A stretch of 64,000 nt of DNA from CAVOJY01 sp963696405 (GCA_963696405.1 CAVOJY010000005.1:248001-312000); one strand, 5' to 3'. Shown: positions 51,434-60,320, counted from the stretch's first letter. The notes: generated from the sequence alone by a model not told the origin. A program made the numbers and translations.

Positions 51434-52179
51434 GGTGACACCTCGTCGAGGGTTGGCTGTGCGTGGGCAGGTTCCGAGCTGAGCAGGATCCGTCGGACCT
51501 CCGCCAGGGCCAGGAACGGGCTGGAGAGCACCGGCACGGGTGCCGGCCGGTCGGCCATGGCCTTCAGCACGCGCGCCATGGTCGCCTGTGCCAGGACCAC
51601 GACGTCGGAGCCCGCGGCCTCCTCCCGCACCGCCTGTTCCACCAGTCGATCATGGGTCGCGCCGTCCCCGGTCAGCAGTGCCGGCAGCGCCCGGTCAACC
51701 ATGCGCAGGGCGATGTCAACGGTGGTCCCGGCGCGCCCGGCCTCCTCCAGGAGGAGGATCCGTGACGGCTCCAGGGTCGTGTCGGCCGTGGCCACCACCG
51801 TAATCCGCCGTCCCGAGCGCACGGCCTTCGCTGCCATGGCCTCGTCGATCTTCAGGACCGGCACGCTGAAGCGCCCACGGATCGCGTCCACGCACAGGGA
51901 AACGGTGGAACAGGTCACGAGCACGGCCCCGGCACCCACGGCCTCCGCAAGCGCGACATGCTCGGCCAGGCGCTCGTCGTCCTCCGGCGCGCGGTCCCCG
52001 CGGTGCTTGATCCGGTCGAGCATGGGCTCATCGAGGATGTGCAGCAGGCGAACGCCGGGCAGGAGTTCGCGACACCACTCGGCGAAGGCGTCCACGAGCG
52101 GCGGGACCGTGTGGATGAGAACGAGCGTCTCGCCTCCGACTGTCCCCGGCCCGATGCCGGCCTGTCCGGTTGACGCCAT
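51430..52179 (-). CDS. Asp/Glu racemase-superfamily protein with only one catalytic-type Cys
   Basis: A 249-residue two-lobed racemase fold. GETLVLIHTVPPLVDAFAEWC starts lobe one, VLVTCSTVSLCVDAI carries the first catalytic Cys loop, and ITVVATADTTLEPSRILL starts lobe two. The second loop reads VVVLAQATMARVL where a true racemase has Cys, so it is more like arylmalonate-decarboxylase or maleate-isomerase-type relatives. The role is unknown. The ATG at 52179 has GGAGAAC upstream. It is the first gene after the 16-bp repeat array and is translationally coupled to the TIM-barrel isomerase gene. Confidence 0.82.
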   Translation of the reverse strand: MASTGQAGIGPGTVGGETLVLIHTVPPLVDAFAEWCRELLPGVRLLHILDEPMLDRIKHRGDRAPEDDERLAEHVALAEAVGAGAVLVTCSTVSLCVDAIRGRFSVPVLKIDEAMAAKAVRSGRRITVVATADTTLEPSRILLLEEAGRAGTTVDIALRMVDRALPALLTGDGATHDRLVEQAVREEAAGSDVVVLAQATMARVLKAMADRPAPVPVLSSPFLALAEVRRILLSSEPAHAQPTLDEVSP

Positions 52180-52274
52180 GTGTTCTCCAGACGTGGCGAC
52201 CGGCGCGCACGCAACGCGGGCGCCGGGGTGCTGTTGGCGATCGGCACACCCCCCGGTGGTGGTTGACCGATCCG

Positions 52275-52338
52275 GTTGCTGACCGATCGGGTTGCTGACC
52301 GATCGAGTGGTCGACCAATCGAGTGGTCGACCAGAGGG
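52275..52338. repeat. Four direct 16-bp repeats (iteron-like) between divergent genes
   Basis: Copies: gttgctgaccgatcgg (52275-52290), gttgctgaccgatcga (52291-52306), gtggtcgaccaatcga (52307-52322), gtggtcgaccagaggg (52323-52338). A related half (ggttgaccgatccg) precedes them at 52261-52274. Copies three and four contain the palindrome TGGTCGACCA (52308-52317 and 52324-52333). A -10-like TATCAT at 52339-52344 follows directly on the plus strand. It looks like a multi-site operator. Confidence 0.85.
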
Positions 52339-52437
52339 TATCATGCGGCCAGCGTGCCATGGCGGCGCGAACGCGGAATGGCTCTGCCAAGCGCGCACCG
52401 GACACGCACCAGACACGCACCGAACTGGCACGGAGAC

Positions 52438-52827
52438 ATGCAGAGGATCAAGCTGACCGCAGGCCAGGTATCAGCCGTGGCCCTCCTGAACGACTCGAAG
52501 ACCGCGCAGGCCATCTGGGAGGCGCTTCCCCTCCGAAGCATGGGCAACCGGTGGGGTGACGAAATCTACTTCTCCATCCCGGTGGAGCTCGACGAAGAGA
52601 ACGCCCGGGCCGTGGTCGAATTGGGCGACCTCGGCTACTGGGCCCCGGGGACTGCGTTCTGCATCTTCTTTGGCCCCACGCCCGTCTCGCGAGGGGGCGA
52701 GATCCGGCCGGCCAGCCCGGTCAATGTCTTTGGACGGCTCGAGGGCGACCCGAAGGTCTTCACGGCGGTGCCCGACGGCTCGGCGATCCTGATCGAGCGG
52801 GCGGCCGAATTGCCCACGGGCGAGTGA
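52438..52827 (+). CDS. Cyclophilin-like fold protein (DUF369/Cyclophil_like type)
   Basis: A 129-residue protein. IKLTAGQVSAVALLNDSKTAQAIWEALPL, GNRWGDEIYFSIPV, VVELGDLGYWAPGTAFCIFFGPTPVSRGGEIRPASPVNVFGRL are hallmark blocks of the small cyclophilin-like beta-barrel family (PF04126 type). The family lacks the cyclophilin active-site Arg and has no proven activity; it often sits in catabolic clusters. The ATG at 52438 is close behind GGAGAC. Predicted to be transcribed from the -10 beside the 16-bp repeats. The hydratase gene follows 72 bases downstream. Confidence 0.8.
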   Translation: MQRIKLTAGQVSAVALLNDSKTAQAIWEALPLRSMGNRWGDEIYFSIPVELDEENARAVVELGDLGYWAPGTAFCIFFGPTPVSRGGEIRPASPVNVFGRLEGDPKVFTAVPDGSAILIERAAELPTGE

Positions 52828-52899
52828 CCGGCTGACCCACGGGCGACTACTGGCTGACCGCTCTGCCATCCCGGCGAGCACGAGAGAAGGAGTGACGAC

Positions 52900-53679
52900 A
52901 TGGGTGATATCGAGCGCGTGAGCGAGGTCCTGGTCCAGGCGGAGAGGGCCGCCACCGCCGTGGGCCCGGTGTCCGACCTGGTGTCCGGCGGCCTGACCCT
53001 CGACATGGCGCACACCGTGTGCGAAGAGAACATCCAGAAGCGCCTCGACGCCGGTGAGCGCATCGCCGGGTACAAGGTCGGGTTCACGAACATCCCGGTC
53101 CGCGAGAAGATGGGTCTGCCCGACTCGACCTACGGCTACCTCATGGACAACATGATCCTGCCGGCGGGCGGCGAGCTGCGCATGGACGAGCTGGTGGCGC
53201 CGAAGATCGAGAGCGAGATCTGCTTCCGCCTGTCCAAGGACCTGAGCGGCCCCGACCTGACCATCGAGCAGGTGCTCGACGCTACGGAAGCGGTTTCTGC
53301 CTCCTTCGAGGTGTGCGACGCGCGTATCAGGGACTGGAAGTGCCCGTACCCGGACTTCTTTGCCGATAACGGCTTCTCGGCGCGGATCGTGGTCCCCGGC
53401 CGCTGGGTGCCGGTTCGCGACGTTGACCTGCTCGGAGAGACGGTGGTCCTGTCGCAGGACGGCAACAAGATCGCCGAGGGCAAGGGCGAGATGGCCCTCG
53501 GCCACCCGGCCAACGCCGTGGCATGGCTGGCGCGCAAGCTCCACGAGCGCGGCAAGGGGCTGAAGGCGGGCATGGTCGTCATGACGGGGACGCTCACGCC
53601 GATCACCCCGATCGAGAAGGGCTCTTCGTACGTGGCATCGTTCTCGACGCTCGGCTCGGTCGAGAAGAAGTTCGTCTGA
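52900..53679 (+). CDS. 2-keto-4-pentenoate hydratase / oxaloacetate-decarboxylase-like (FAH superfamily)
   Basis: A 259-residue enzyme of the MhpD/DmpE/DmpH group. GYKVGFTNIPVREKMGLPDSTYGYLMDNMIL and VAPKIESEICFRLSKDLSG carry the E-x-E metal ligands of the fumarylacetoacetate-hydrolase fold. Other blocks are VSASFEVCDARIRDW, FFADNGFSARIVVPG, MALGHPANAVAWLARKLHERGKGLKAGMVVMTGTLT. It probably hydrates or decarboxylates a 2-keto acid with a double bond. The start ATG at 52900 has AGAAGGAGTG upstream. It pairs with the cyclophilin-like gene and converges on the aldolase-SDR gene. Confidence 0.88.
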   Translation: MGDIERVSEVLVQAERAATAVGPVSDLVSGGLTLDMAHTVCEENIQKRLDAGERIAGYKVGFTNIPVREKMGLPDSTYGYLMDNMILPAGGELRMDELVAPKIESEICFRLSKDLSGPDLTIEQVLDATEAVSASFEVCDARIRDWKCPYPDFFADNGFSARIVVPGRWVPVRDVDLLGETVVLSQDGNKIAEGKGEMALGHPANAVAWLARKLHERGKGLKAGMVVMTGTLTPITPIEKGSSYVASFSTLGSVEKKFV

Positions 53680-53701
53680 CCGAGGTCCTGCGGATCCTGG
53701 A

Positions 53702-55523
53702 TCAGCGCGGGAACACGCCGGGAACGCCTCCGTCCACGGTCAGAACGCAAGCCGTCGTGCGCAGAGCGTCGTCTGACAGGATGAAAGCCACGCTCTTGGC
53801 CACGTCCAAACCGGTGATGGGGACCTTGAGCAGAATTCCGCTGTGTGTAGTACGCCTCGAGATCCTCGGGCTTGATGCCGTAGACGCCGGCGCGCTGCGC
53901 CCGAAGCTCAGGAGACCACAGGGCGGATCCTTCAAAGACGTTGTCCGGGTTAACGATGTTCGATCGGACGCCGAAGGGTCCCGCCTCGAGGGCCACGACC
54001 CGGGCCAGCTGGGCAAGCGCCCCCTTCGACGCGCTGTACGCGCCGAAGCCCGCCCCGGGTGCGAACATGTTCTTCGAGCCGATGTAGACAAGCGAGCCGC
54101 CCAGCCCCTGTCGTTCCAGTATCGGAAGCAGCCGCCTGGTGAGCAGGAAGTGGGAGGTCGCGTTGACCTCGAGGCTGCGCCGCCAGTCCGCCAGCGACAG
54201 GTCCTTGATCTTCCCCGGGATCGCGATGCCCACGTTGAGCACTGCGCCGTCGATCCCGCCGAACCGCCGGACGGTCGCCGCGACCAGCCGGTCGACGACG
54301 GCCTCGTCGGTGAGGTCCCCGGCGACGGTCTCGGGCCGCGAACCCAGCCTGGCGAGTTCGTCGGCCACGCGCTCCAGCGCAGAGGCGTTGAGGTCGCCGA
54401 GCCCGAGGTTGGCGCCAAGCTGGCACAGATGGCGCGCGATGTCGCGACCGATGCCGGATGCCGCGCCCGTGACGATGAAGACCCGCCCGACGAAGCTGTC
54501 AGCGTCCGGCCGCGCGGCCGGCTCTGCCGTCCAGGCGGATGCGCCGGCGGGGTGCTCCCCGGCGCCCGAGCCCGCGCCTGCGACCGCGTCCGGCCCGGCG
54601 GACACAGCCGTTGGCCCGTACCGATCGATCAGTGCGGCGGCCACTCGAAGGGCGTGCCCGGCGGCAGCCCCCAGGGCGAACGACTCCGCCTCGCTGGTGC
54701 CTGCGCTCACGAGCCCGACCCCCGGGACGAGGACGACGCATACGCCGGCCGCGAGCTCCGCTCGGACCGCTGCCTCGTTCCCGACCACGGCCGTGTCGGT
54801 CCGCCACGGAAGGGAACGCTCCAGCCAGGCGGCCGACTCCGCGACCTGGACGACGTCGGCCCGGTCCGCGATCGCTCGTCCTGCCTCGCTGACGGAGAGC
54901 ACGACGCGCCGCGGCTGCGAGAGCGCGCCACGGATCTCCACGAGCAGGCTCTCCCGATTGGCCGGAAGCTGGCCAGGCGACGCCCTGTCGCGTGCCGATA
55001 CGGGACTCTTCTCAAGGAACGCGCGCGCGACCGTGTCCAGACGCTCGGCCCGCGCGAGGATCTCCTCCCGGGAATCGCCCCAGATCAGCAGGCCCCCGTG
55101 CACAATCAGGGCAGCGCGACCCGGTGCCTGCTTCGTCGCGATCCTGGCCAGCTCCGGGCCGGGAGCCGCGAACGGCAGCCAGGCGACCTCGGAGCCGAGA
55201 ACTCGTGGGGCCAGCGACTCCGCATCCGGGGCGTCGGCAATCGTGCAGAGTGCGTCGCTGTGGAGGGTCAGGAAATGTGAGCCGGGGAGCAGACTGCAAA
55301 CGAGCGCCCACGGCAGCGACTGCCTCGTCGATTCGTCGGGCCAATCGGCCGCAAGTCGCCAAGCCGGGGCGTCCGCGTGCCGCTCCGCGAACAGCTCGAG
55401 ATCATCGGCCGAGAGGCGATCCGCGGCACCCTCAATGTGACCGTCCCCGTCCGCCCGAGTCTCGACGTCCACCACACGCCAGGGCCGGCCAAGTCGGTCC
55501 GACACGGTCAGCTTGCTCGACAT
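53702..55523 (-). CDS. Class II aldolase-like / short-chain dehydrogenase fusion, with a frameshift near the end
   Basis: About 606 residues after repair. The N-terminal half is a class II aldolase relative of the rhamnulose-phosphate-aldolase/lactaldehyde-dehydrogenase fusion type: SLPWALVCSLLPGSHFLTLHSDAL, VAWLPFAAPGPELARIATK, LIVHGGLLIWGDSREEILARAERL. It lacks the usual N-terminal GGGNTS region and has LHSD where a zinc HxH is normal, so the aldolase may be altered or dead. The C-terminal half is an intact SDR: IVTGAASGIGRDIARHL, VLNVGIAIPGKIKD, YIGSKNMF...YSASKGALAQL. The frame breaks near 53842 (one extra base after QRN) and resumes as LLKVPITGLDVAKSVAFILSDD. The start ATG at 55523 is the first plausible one. 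Confidence 0.82.
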
Positions 55524-55594
55524 GGTTGCGAAGCTTCCGACCACCTGCCACCCTCCTCCGCTGAAAGCCCCGCCTTCGAGGCGCGGGATCACGA

Positions 55595-56695
55595 TCAGAG
55601 CGGGATCCTCCCGATCGAGGCCTCGAGCTCCCGACTGATCGGCTCATCCAGGTGACCGTAGTTGCCGTAGGTGCGCGTCGCCATCACCATTGCCTGGTAG
55701 TTCTCTGGCCGCACGGACGAGTGGATCGAATTGCTCGAAGCGATCATCCAGCCGCCCCCCGGGGCGAGCTCCCGGATCCGGCGTCGGACCTCCGACACCA
55801 GGTCGGCGACCGGCCAATGGCTCAGCGGCTCGTCAACGTCAATGCCTCCGCACACGAGGAAGCGGTCGCCGTAGCGGCGCTTGACCTCGACGATGTCCAT
55901 CCCTGAGCTGGGATCGGACGGGTGGAAGGCGTCGATCCCCGCGTCGGCGAACATGTCAAGCAGCTTGTAGACGTTGCCGTCGGTGTGCTTCAGGACGTAG
56001 GCACCCATCTCATGTGCCTTGTCAACCACCGCCGCAAAACCCGGCAGGAAGAACTCCTCGTAGTGGGCCGGGGACATCATTGGGCCGGATTTGCCCCCGA
56101 CATCGTCGCCGAGCATGACGAAGTCGGCTCCGGCCCTGACGGCCAGCTCCACCATCCGAACGCAGTGGGCGCTGCACGCGGCCACCACTTCCTTGACCCA
56201 ATCCGGCTCGACCACCAGGTTCATGAACAGTTCGCTCATCCCGAAGAGGTACGCCGGGTAGTTGAACGAGTCGTGCAGATGACAGCCCACGGCGCGCGTG
56301 CCCTTGAACCGCTGCACCAGCGCGGTCAGATCGTCGAACCTGCCCGGCCTGTCGGGATCGGGCACGCGGTACGTCTCCCAGTCAGCGTGTGTCTTGAGCG
56401 GGTATTCGACGGGGATCGTGATCATCTCGGCGGTGGCAGCCCGGAGCTCACCCCATTCGCTGCGGTAGATGCGCATGCCGTCGTCTTCACGGACGAGCTC
56501 GAGGTTGTACATCTTCGAGGGCGTCGGCGTCACGGCGCAGTCGATGTCGAGAGCCTCCACCAGGTCGGCGTACGAGCCCCCGGGCAGGATGCCATCAACC
56601 ACCCCCGGGTCGATCATCGCCTCGAAGATCGGCACCCGGTCGGGAATCTCACGGCGGAAGGCCGCCATTACCCGTTCATGCGACGTCATGCTCAT
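55595..56695 (-). CDS. Uroporphyrinogen decarboxylase (URO-D) family protein, copy 1
   Basis: A 366-residue URO-D/MtaA-like TIM barrel: MTSHERVMAAFRREIPDRVPIFE opening, VRAGADFVMLGDDVGGKSGPMMSPAHYEEFFLP, AYVLKHTDGNVYKLLDMFADAGIDAFHPSDPSSGMDI, RYGDRFLVCGGIDVDEPLSHWPVADL. At the place where MtaA-type methyltransferases have an H-x-C zinc motif it reads HTD, and the C-terminal Cys is missing (MIASSNSIHSSVRPENY). So a zinc-thiol methyltransferase is unlikely for this copy; a lyase or decarboxylase-like activity on a sugar acid is possible. It follows the M24-like gene on the minus strand. Confidence 0.85.
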   Translation of the reverse strand: MSMTSHERVMAAFRREIPDRVPIFEAMIDPGVVDGILPGGSYADLVEALDIDCAVTPTPSKMYNLELVREDDGMRIYRSEWGELRAATAEMITIPVEYPLKTHADWETYRVPDPDRPGRFDDLTALVQRFKGTRAVGCHLHDSFNYPAYLFGMSELFMNLVVEPDWVKEVVAACSAHCVRMVELAVRAGADFVMLGDDVGGKSGPMMSPAHYEEFFLPGFAAVVDKAHEMGAYVLKHTDGNVYKLLDMFADAGIDAFHPSDPSSGMDIVEVKRRYGDRFLVCGGIDVDEPLSHWPVADLVSEVRRRIRELAPGGGWMIASSNSIHSSVRPENYQAMVMATRTYGNYGHLDEPISRELEASIGRIPL

Positions 56696-56775
56696 AGCCC
56701 CTACCCTCTTTCCATCCCTGCGCTGTTCACTGTCGTATTGGGGCCTGCCTGTCCGCTTGGCCGTCCGGCCAGCTG

Positions 56776-57864
56776 CTACAGCGCGCTGATCCAGATGCCG
56801 GGTTCGCCGTCTGCGGTCGACGGCCAGTACGGATCGCGCGTGACGACCTCGTGGTTTCCGTCCGGTCGCACGATGAAGGTGTCCTCGGCCTTGACGCCAG
56901 TGATCGACGGGTTCCAGGCGAAGGCCATGTTCTCGGTGACCAGGGCCTCGTTCGTCGGCGTCGCGACTGCCTCACGGCCCTGGTAGCCGATTGGGCCCCC
57001 CTGGTGGTGCAGACGCCACTCATCGGGGAACCCTGCTGCCGCATAGGCAGCGATCCCGTCGGCCAGCACGGCGGCCAGGCTCCGCCCGGGACGCGTCGCG
57101 GCACGGAACGCAGCATGGATGCGGTTGGTGGCATCGAAGCGACGCATCGTCTCCTCGTCCGGGCGCCCGCGGAGCCATGCGAACCGGGTCATCGCGACCA
57201 TCAAGCCACCCTGCTCGGCGCACGTGATCAGCATCACCGACCTCTCAATGGCCTTCGGCTTCGCGATCGGATGGCGATACCGCAGGATCCGCTCGTCGCT
57301 GGCGATCAGGAGGACCGGGGCGAGTATCCCGTCAGCTGCAAGGGCGAGGGCCAATCGCTCCGCCACGACGCTCTCGGTATCGCCGGCACGGGCCCCGGCC
57401 AAGACCGATGTCATCGCGCGCGCCGCACGCGCGCCCAGAAGGCGGAACCGGTCCTGTTCTCCCGACGTGAGCGTCGCCCGCAGCGGCCAAAGGTCGGCTT
57501 CAAGCGAGGCGTCGTCGGCGACCCGGCCGTCGACGCGAGCCCGAACCTCCTCGTCCACCGCCTCTGGTCGCTCCCACGGCAATGCCACGACCTCGACGGA
57601 GAGGCCCCCCAGCTCCTCGTCACGGATCCGGGCCGCCTCGTTCACCCCGGTGAGGACCACTGCGTTGGAGGGGGTGATCAGCAGTGTCGCAACGCCGTTC
57701 TCTCCTGCCTGCAGCACGTGGTTGTCACCACCGGCGGTGAGCCACGCGAAGTTGCGCCGTGCGCGGAGGACGGCGGCCGCCTCCCCTCGAGACCGGAGCA
57801 GCCCGCGAAGCTGCTCGACCTTGCCGTTGAACTCGAGCTGCCGGGGTTCAGGCAGGGCCACCAT
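56776..57864 (-). CDS. M24-like protein (Xaa-Pro peptidase/creatinase fold) lacking canonical metal ligands
   Basis: A 362-residue pita-bread-fold protein. The N-terminal domain (LRGLLRSRGEAAAVLRARRNFAWLTAGGDNHVL) and the catalytic domain (EQDRFRLLGARAARAM, DGILAPVLLIASDERILRYRHPIAKPKAIERSVML) are typical. But the usual metal Asp pair is replaced by ITCAEQGGLMVAMTRFAW, and the GHG...H region by LHHQGGPIGYQGREAV. Like creatinase, it may therefore work without metal, or on a C-N bond outside peptides. MAFAWNPSITGVKAEDTF is the C-terminal block. It lies between the PfkB kinase and URO-D copy 1, on the same strand. Confidence 0.82.
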   Translation of the reverse strand: MVALPEPRQLEFNGKVEQLRGLLRSRGEAAAVLRARRNFAWLTAGGDNHVLQAGENGVATLLITPSNAVVLTGVNEAARIRDEELGGLSVEVVALPWERPEAVDEEVRARVDGRVADDASLEADLWPLRATLTSGEQDRFRLLGARAARAMTSVLAGARAGDTESVVAERLALALAADGILAPVLLIASDERILRYRHPIAKPKAIERSVMLITCAEQGGLMVAMTRFAWLRGRPDEETMRRFDATNRIHAAFRAATRPGRSLAAVLADGIAAYAAAGFPDEWRLHHQGGPIGYQGREAVATPTNEALVTENMAFAWNPSITGVKAEDTFIVRPDGNHEVVTRDPYWPSTADGEPGIWISAL

Positions 57865-57894
57865 CGTTGCCTCCCTTCCTTCGTTGACCGCGAC

Positions 57895-58855
57895 TCACGA
57901 TTGCTCCGCCAGGAATCGCGTGACTGTAGCGGCGTCGGGGATGCCTTCCTGTCCGCCGGGCGTCGTAGCCGCGAGGGCCGCGACGGCCGAGGCGAAGCGC
58001 ACCCGGCCGGGCAGATCGACGCCCCCCGCAAGGGCCGAGGCGTACGCACCGTGGAACACATCTCCGCAGCCGTTCGTGTCGACCACGTTCACAGGGAATG
58101 CCGGCTGGTGCCTCGCCTCGCGCAGCCCATCATCCGGTGCATACCAGGCGCCATCAGGTCCGCAGGTGATGACGACCGTCCGGCCAGGCGCATTCAGCCG
58201 TTTGGCGGCCTCGGCCGGAGTCGCCTCGCCGGTGATCGCCGTCGCGAAATCGCTTGACAGGATCAGGTGATCCACCAGCCCGACGAGCTCGTCGAACCGG
58301 GCAGACGACGCATCTTCCAGGTCGGCCACGATGGCAGCTCCTGCGGAGCGCGCCAACCGCGCGGCCCTGATGGTCAGGTCGATCCTGTAGTTGTCCACGA
58401 GGAGGACCGTGGCGCTGGTGAGGACCTCCGTGGGCAGCCAATCCGCCTCGGGGCCGACCATTCCCACGCAGTCGTAGAGGATCGTGCGTGTCTGCCCGGC
58501 GTCGTCAAGGATGATGACCGACAGGACCGGCATCGCGCCAGGGTAGAAGTGCACGTGCTGAGTGTTTACGCCCTTGGCCTCGAGTGAGTCGATCACGAAC
58601 CGCGACGACTCGTCCGATCCCAGCACTCCCGCGTATGCGGCGCGAGAGCCGAGGCGGGCCGCTGCCACCAGCGAGGTCGCCCCAAGGCCGCCGCACGCGC
58701 GGGCTCGCCTCCGTACCCGGACCTTCGAATTCGGCGGTCGGGAAGCTGGCCACCCAGAGAAGCTCGTCGACGGCTGACGCGCCCAGCCCGACGACGTCGA
58801 AGGTCTCCCTTGCGACAGCGGAGCGCTTCACGTCGAGCCAGACTCGAGTCTCCAC
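57895..58855 (-). CDS. PfkB-family carbohydrate kinase, frameshifted
   Basis: About 319 residues after repair. It begins with ETFDVVGLGASAVDELLWVASFPTA and after one extra base near 58727 resumes as KVRVRRRARACGGLGATSLVAAARLGSRAAYAGVLG, a standard PfkB N-terminal block. The C-terminal signature is intact: VNVVDTNGCGDVFHGAYASALAGGVDL (catalytic Asp in CGD) with VVITCGPDGAWY before it. The kinase would phosphorylate a ketose or nucleoside. The start is uncertain: GTG at 58855 (inside a perfect hairpin) or GTG at 58831. The neighbouring isomerase-like and aldolase-like genes suggest a ketose substrate. Confidence 0.82.
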
Positions 58856-58873
58856 CCGGGTGAACCCGGGTGG
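58852..58873. promoter_or_regulatory. Perfect 9-bp hairpin at the PfkB gene start
   Basis: ccacccggg (58852-58860), loop tgaa, cccgggtgg (58865-58873). On the minus-strand mRNA it would cover the GTG at 58855 and could hide the start. It may instead be a coincidence of GC-rich DNA. Confidence 0.45.
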
Positions 58874-58977
58874 CTGCGCCAGGCCCCGGCAATGTCGCTA
58901 CGGCCCCCGGTCCGGCCGTGGTTCCGGCCGACTCGCACGGCGATATCGGTCAGTACCACGAACTACCACTCCGTCGC

Positions 58978-59007
58978 TTGACCCATTGCCACATGCTGTC
59001 ATACTAT
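58978..59007 (+). promoter_or_regulatory. Sigma70-type promoter for the URO-D/isomerase-like operon
   Basis: TTGACC (58978-58983), an 18-base spacer and TACTAT (59002-59007), in an unusually AT-rich patch. It points towards the URO-D copy 2 gene 273 bases away, leaving a long leader. The region 58874-59279 contains no gene. Confidence 0.65.
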
Positions 59008-59279
59008 CCCAAATACCGGCGGCGGAACGGACACGAATACCACAAGGATACACGCGAGGAGTCGTGCCGGTGTGGGATGCGGCCGGGTGTGATCTCGTCC
59101 CAGACTGGCTCTCCTCGAGCAACGTAGACACGTCGGGCCTGGCAGGCCGGCGGACCCGGGCCGACCGCCCGGATCGAACCAGGTTCGGACTGCCCGTCGC
59201 CGGAGTTCATCGTCAAGGAGGCGGCCATTCACGGAAGCGCTGCCACGGCCCTCAGCACCATGGGCCCGTGGTGAGCCAG

Positions 59280-60320
59280 ATGAACTCCGTTGAGCGGATC
59301 CAGGCGGCCGTGGAGTTGCGGGTACCGGACCGAGTGCCGGTGGACCTTCACAACTTCCTGCCCGCTGCGCGCGCCACGGGTATGCCGTTCTCCGAGGTGT
59401 TCCGGGATGGTGAAGCCCTGGCCGAGGCGATGCTGCTTGCATGGCGCGAGTTCGGCCACGACATGATCCTTCTGGAAAACGGAACGGGCTGCAACGCCGA
59501 GGCCTGCGGCGCGCACGTGACCTACCGGGATGACGGTGCCCCAGTGGCTGACGAGCCGATCCTGGAGCGGCTGGAGGACGTGTCGGACCTCCGGGTGCCC
59601 GACCCCGAGACGGCATTCCCGATGCGAGAGATCCTCAAGGCGACCCGTATCCTTGCCGACGAGATCGGTGACCGCGCGTGGATCGTGGCGAGGGCGGACC
59701 AGGGCCCGTTCGATCTCGCTTCACAGCTGGTGGGAATCGAGAACCTCATGATCGCGATCGCGATGGGCGAGTCCGACCTCGTGAACGGCCTGCTGGAGTT
59801 CTGCCGGCGGGTGACGACGCGGTACGCACTCGCGCTCGTCGAGGCCGGAGGACGATCCACCTCGATCGGCGAACCCCTGTCCGGCCCCGGCCTCATCTCG
59901 CCCGCTGACTACCGCCGATACGCCTGGGTCCACCAGAAGCGCCTCGCCGACGACCTCGGGGAGCAGGGTGTGATCCTGGCGAACCACATCTGTGGCGACA
60001 CGATCCCGATCATCGAGGACTTCGTCGCGACGGGCGCCCAGATCCTCGAGATCGATCATCGCACGGACATGGTCCGGGCCAAGGACGCTGCCCGGCACCG
60101 GGCATGCCTGCTGGGACCCATCGACACGACCCTGCTCGCCACCGGCACACCGACGGAGGTCGAAGAAGCGTGCAGGGAGGCAATCGAGATCATGGCTCCG
60201 GACAGCGGCTTCATCCTCGGTCCCGGCTGCGCGATGGGGCCGGAGACCGCCCCGGACAACATCCACGCCCTTGTTGAAGCGGCGGCCAGGTACGGCCGGT
60301 ACCCGATTTCAGCTCGTTGA
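59280..60320 (+). CDS. URO-D family protein, copy 2, with an intact MtaA-type zinc site
   Basis: A 346-residue protein of the MtaA/CmuA-like methyltransferase branch. MNSVERIQAAVELRVPDRVPVDL opens it. It has GPFDLASQLVGIENLMIAIA, ISPADYRRYAWVHQKRLADDL, the zinc motif ILANHICGDTIPIIEDFVATGAQILEID (H-x-C) and a third Cys in GFILGPGCAMGPETAPDNIHALVEAA. These three residues match the thiol-activating zinc site of methylcobamide:coenzyme M methyltransferases. A methyl or similar group transfer is therefore plausible, but no corrinoid protein is nearby. The start is ATG 59280 (GTG 59268 and 59271 are alternatives). It is the first gene of a plus-strand run with the isomerase-like genes. Confidence 0.88.
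   Translation: MNSVERIQAAVELRVPDRVPVDLHNFLPAARATGMPFSEVFRDGEALAEAMLLAWREFGHDMILLENGTGCNAEACGAHVTYRDDGAPVADEPILERLEDVSDLRVPDPETAFPMREILKATRILADEIGDRAWIVARADQGPFDLASQLVGIENLMIAIAMGESDLVNGLLEFCRRVTTRYALALVEAGGRSTSIGEPLSGPGLISPADYRRYAWVHQKRLADDLGEQGVILANHICGDTIPIIEDFVATGAQILEIDHRTDMVRAKDAARHRACLLGPIDTTLLATGTPTEVEEACREAIEIMAPDSGFILGPGCAMGPETAPDNIHALVEAAARYGRYPISAR

Noticed and set aside
58999..59616. Minus-strand open frame opposite URO-D copy 2
   Set aside because: It is antisense to a clearly conserved gene and has shadow-type composition.
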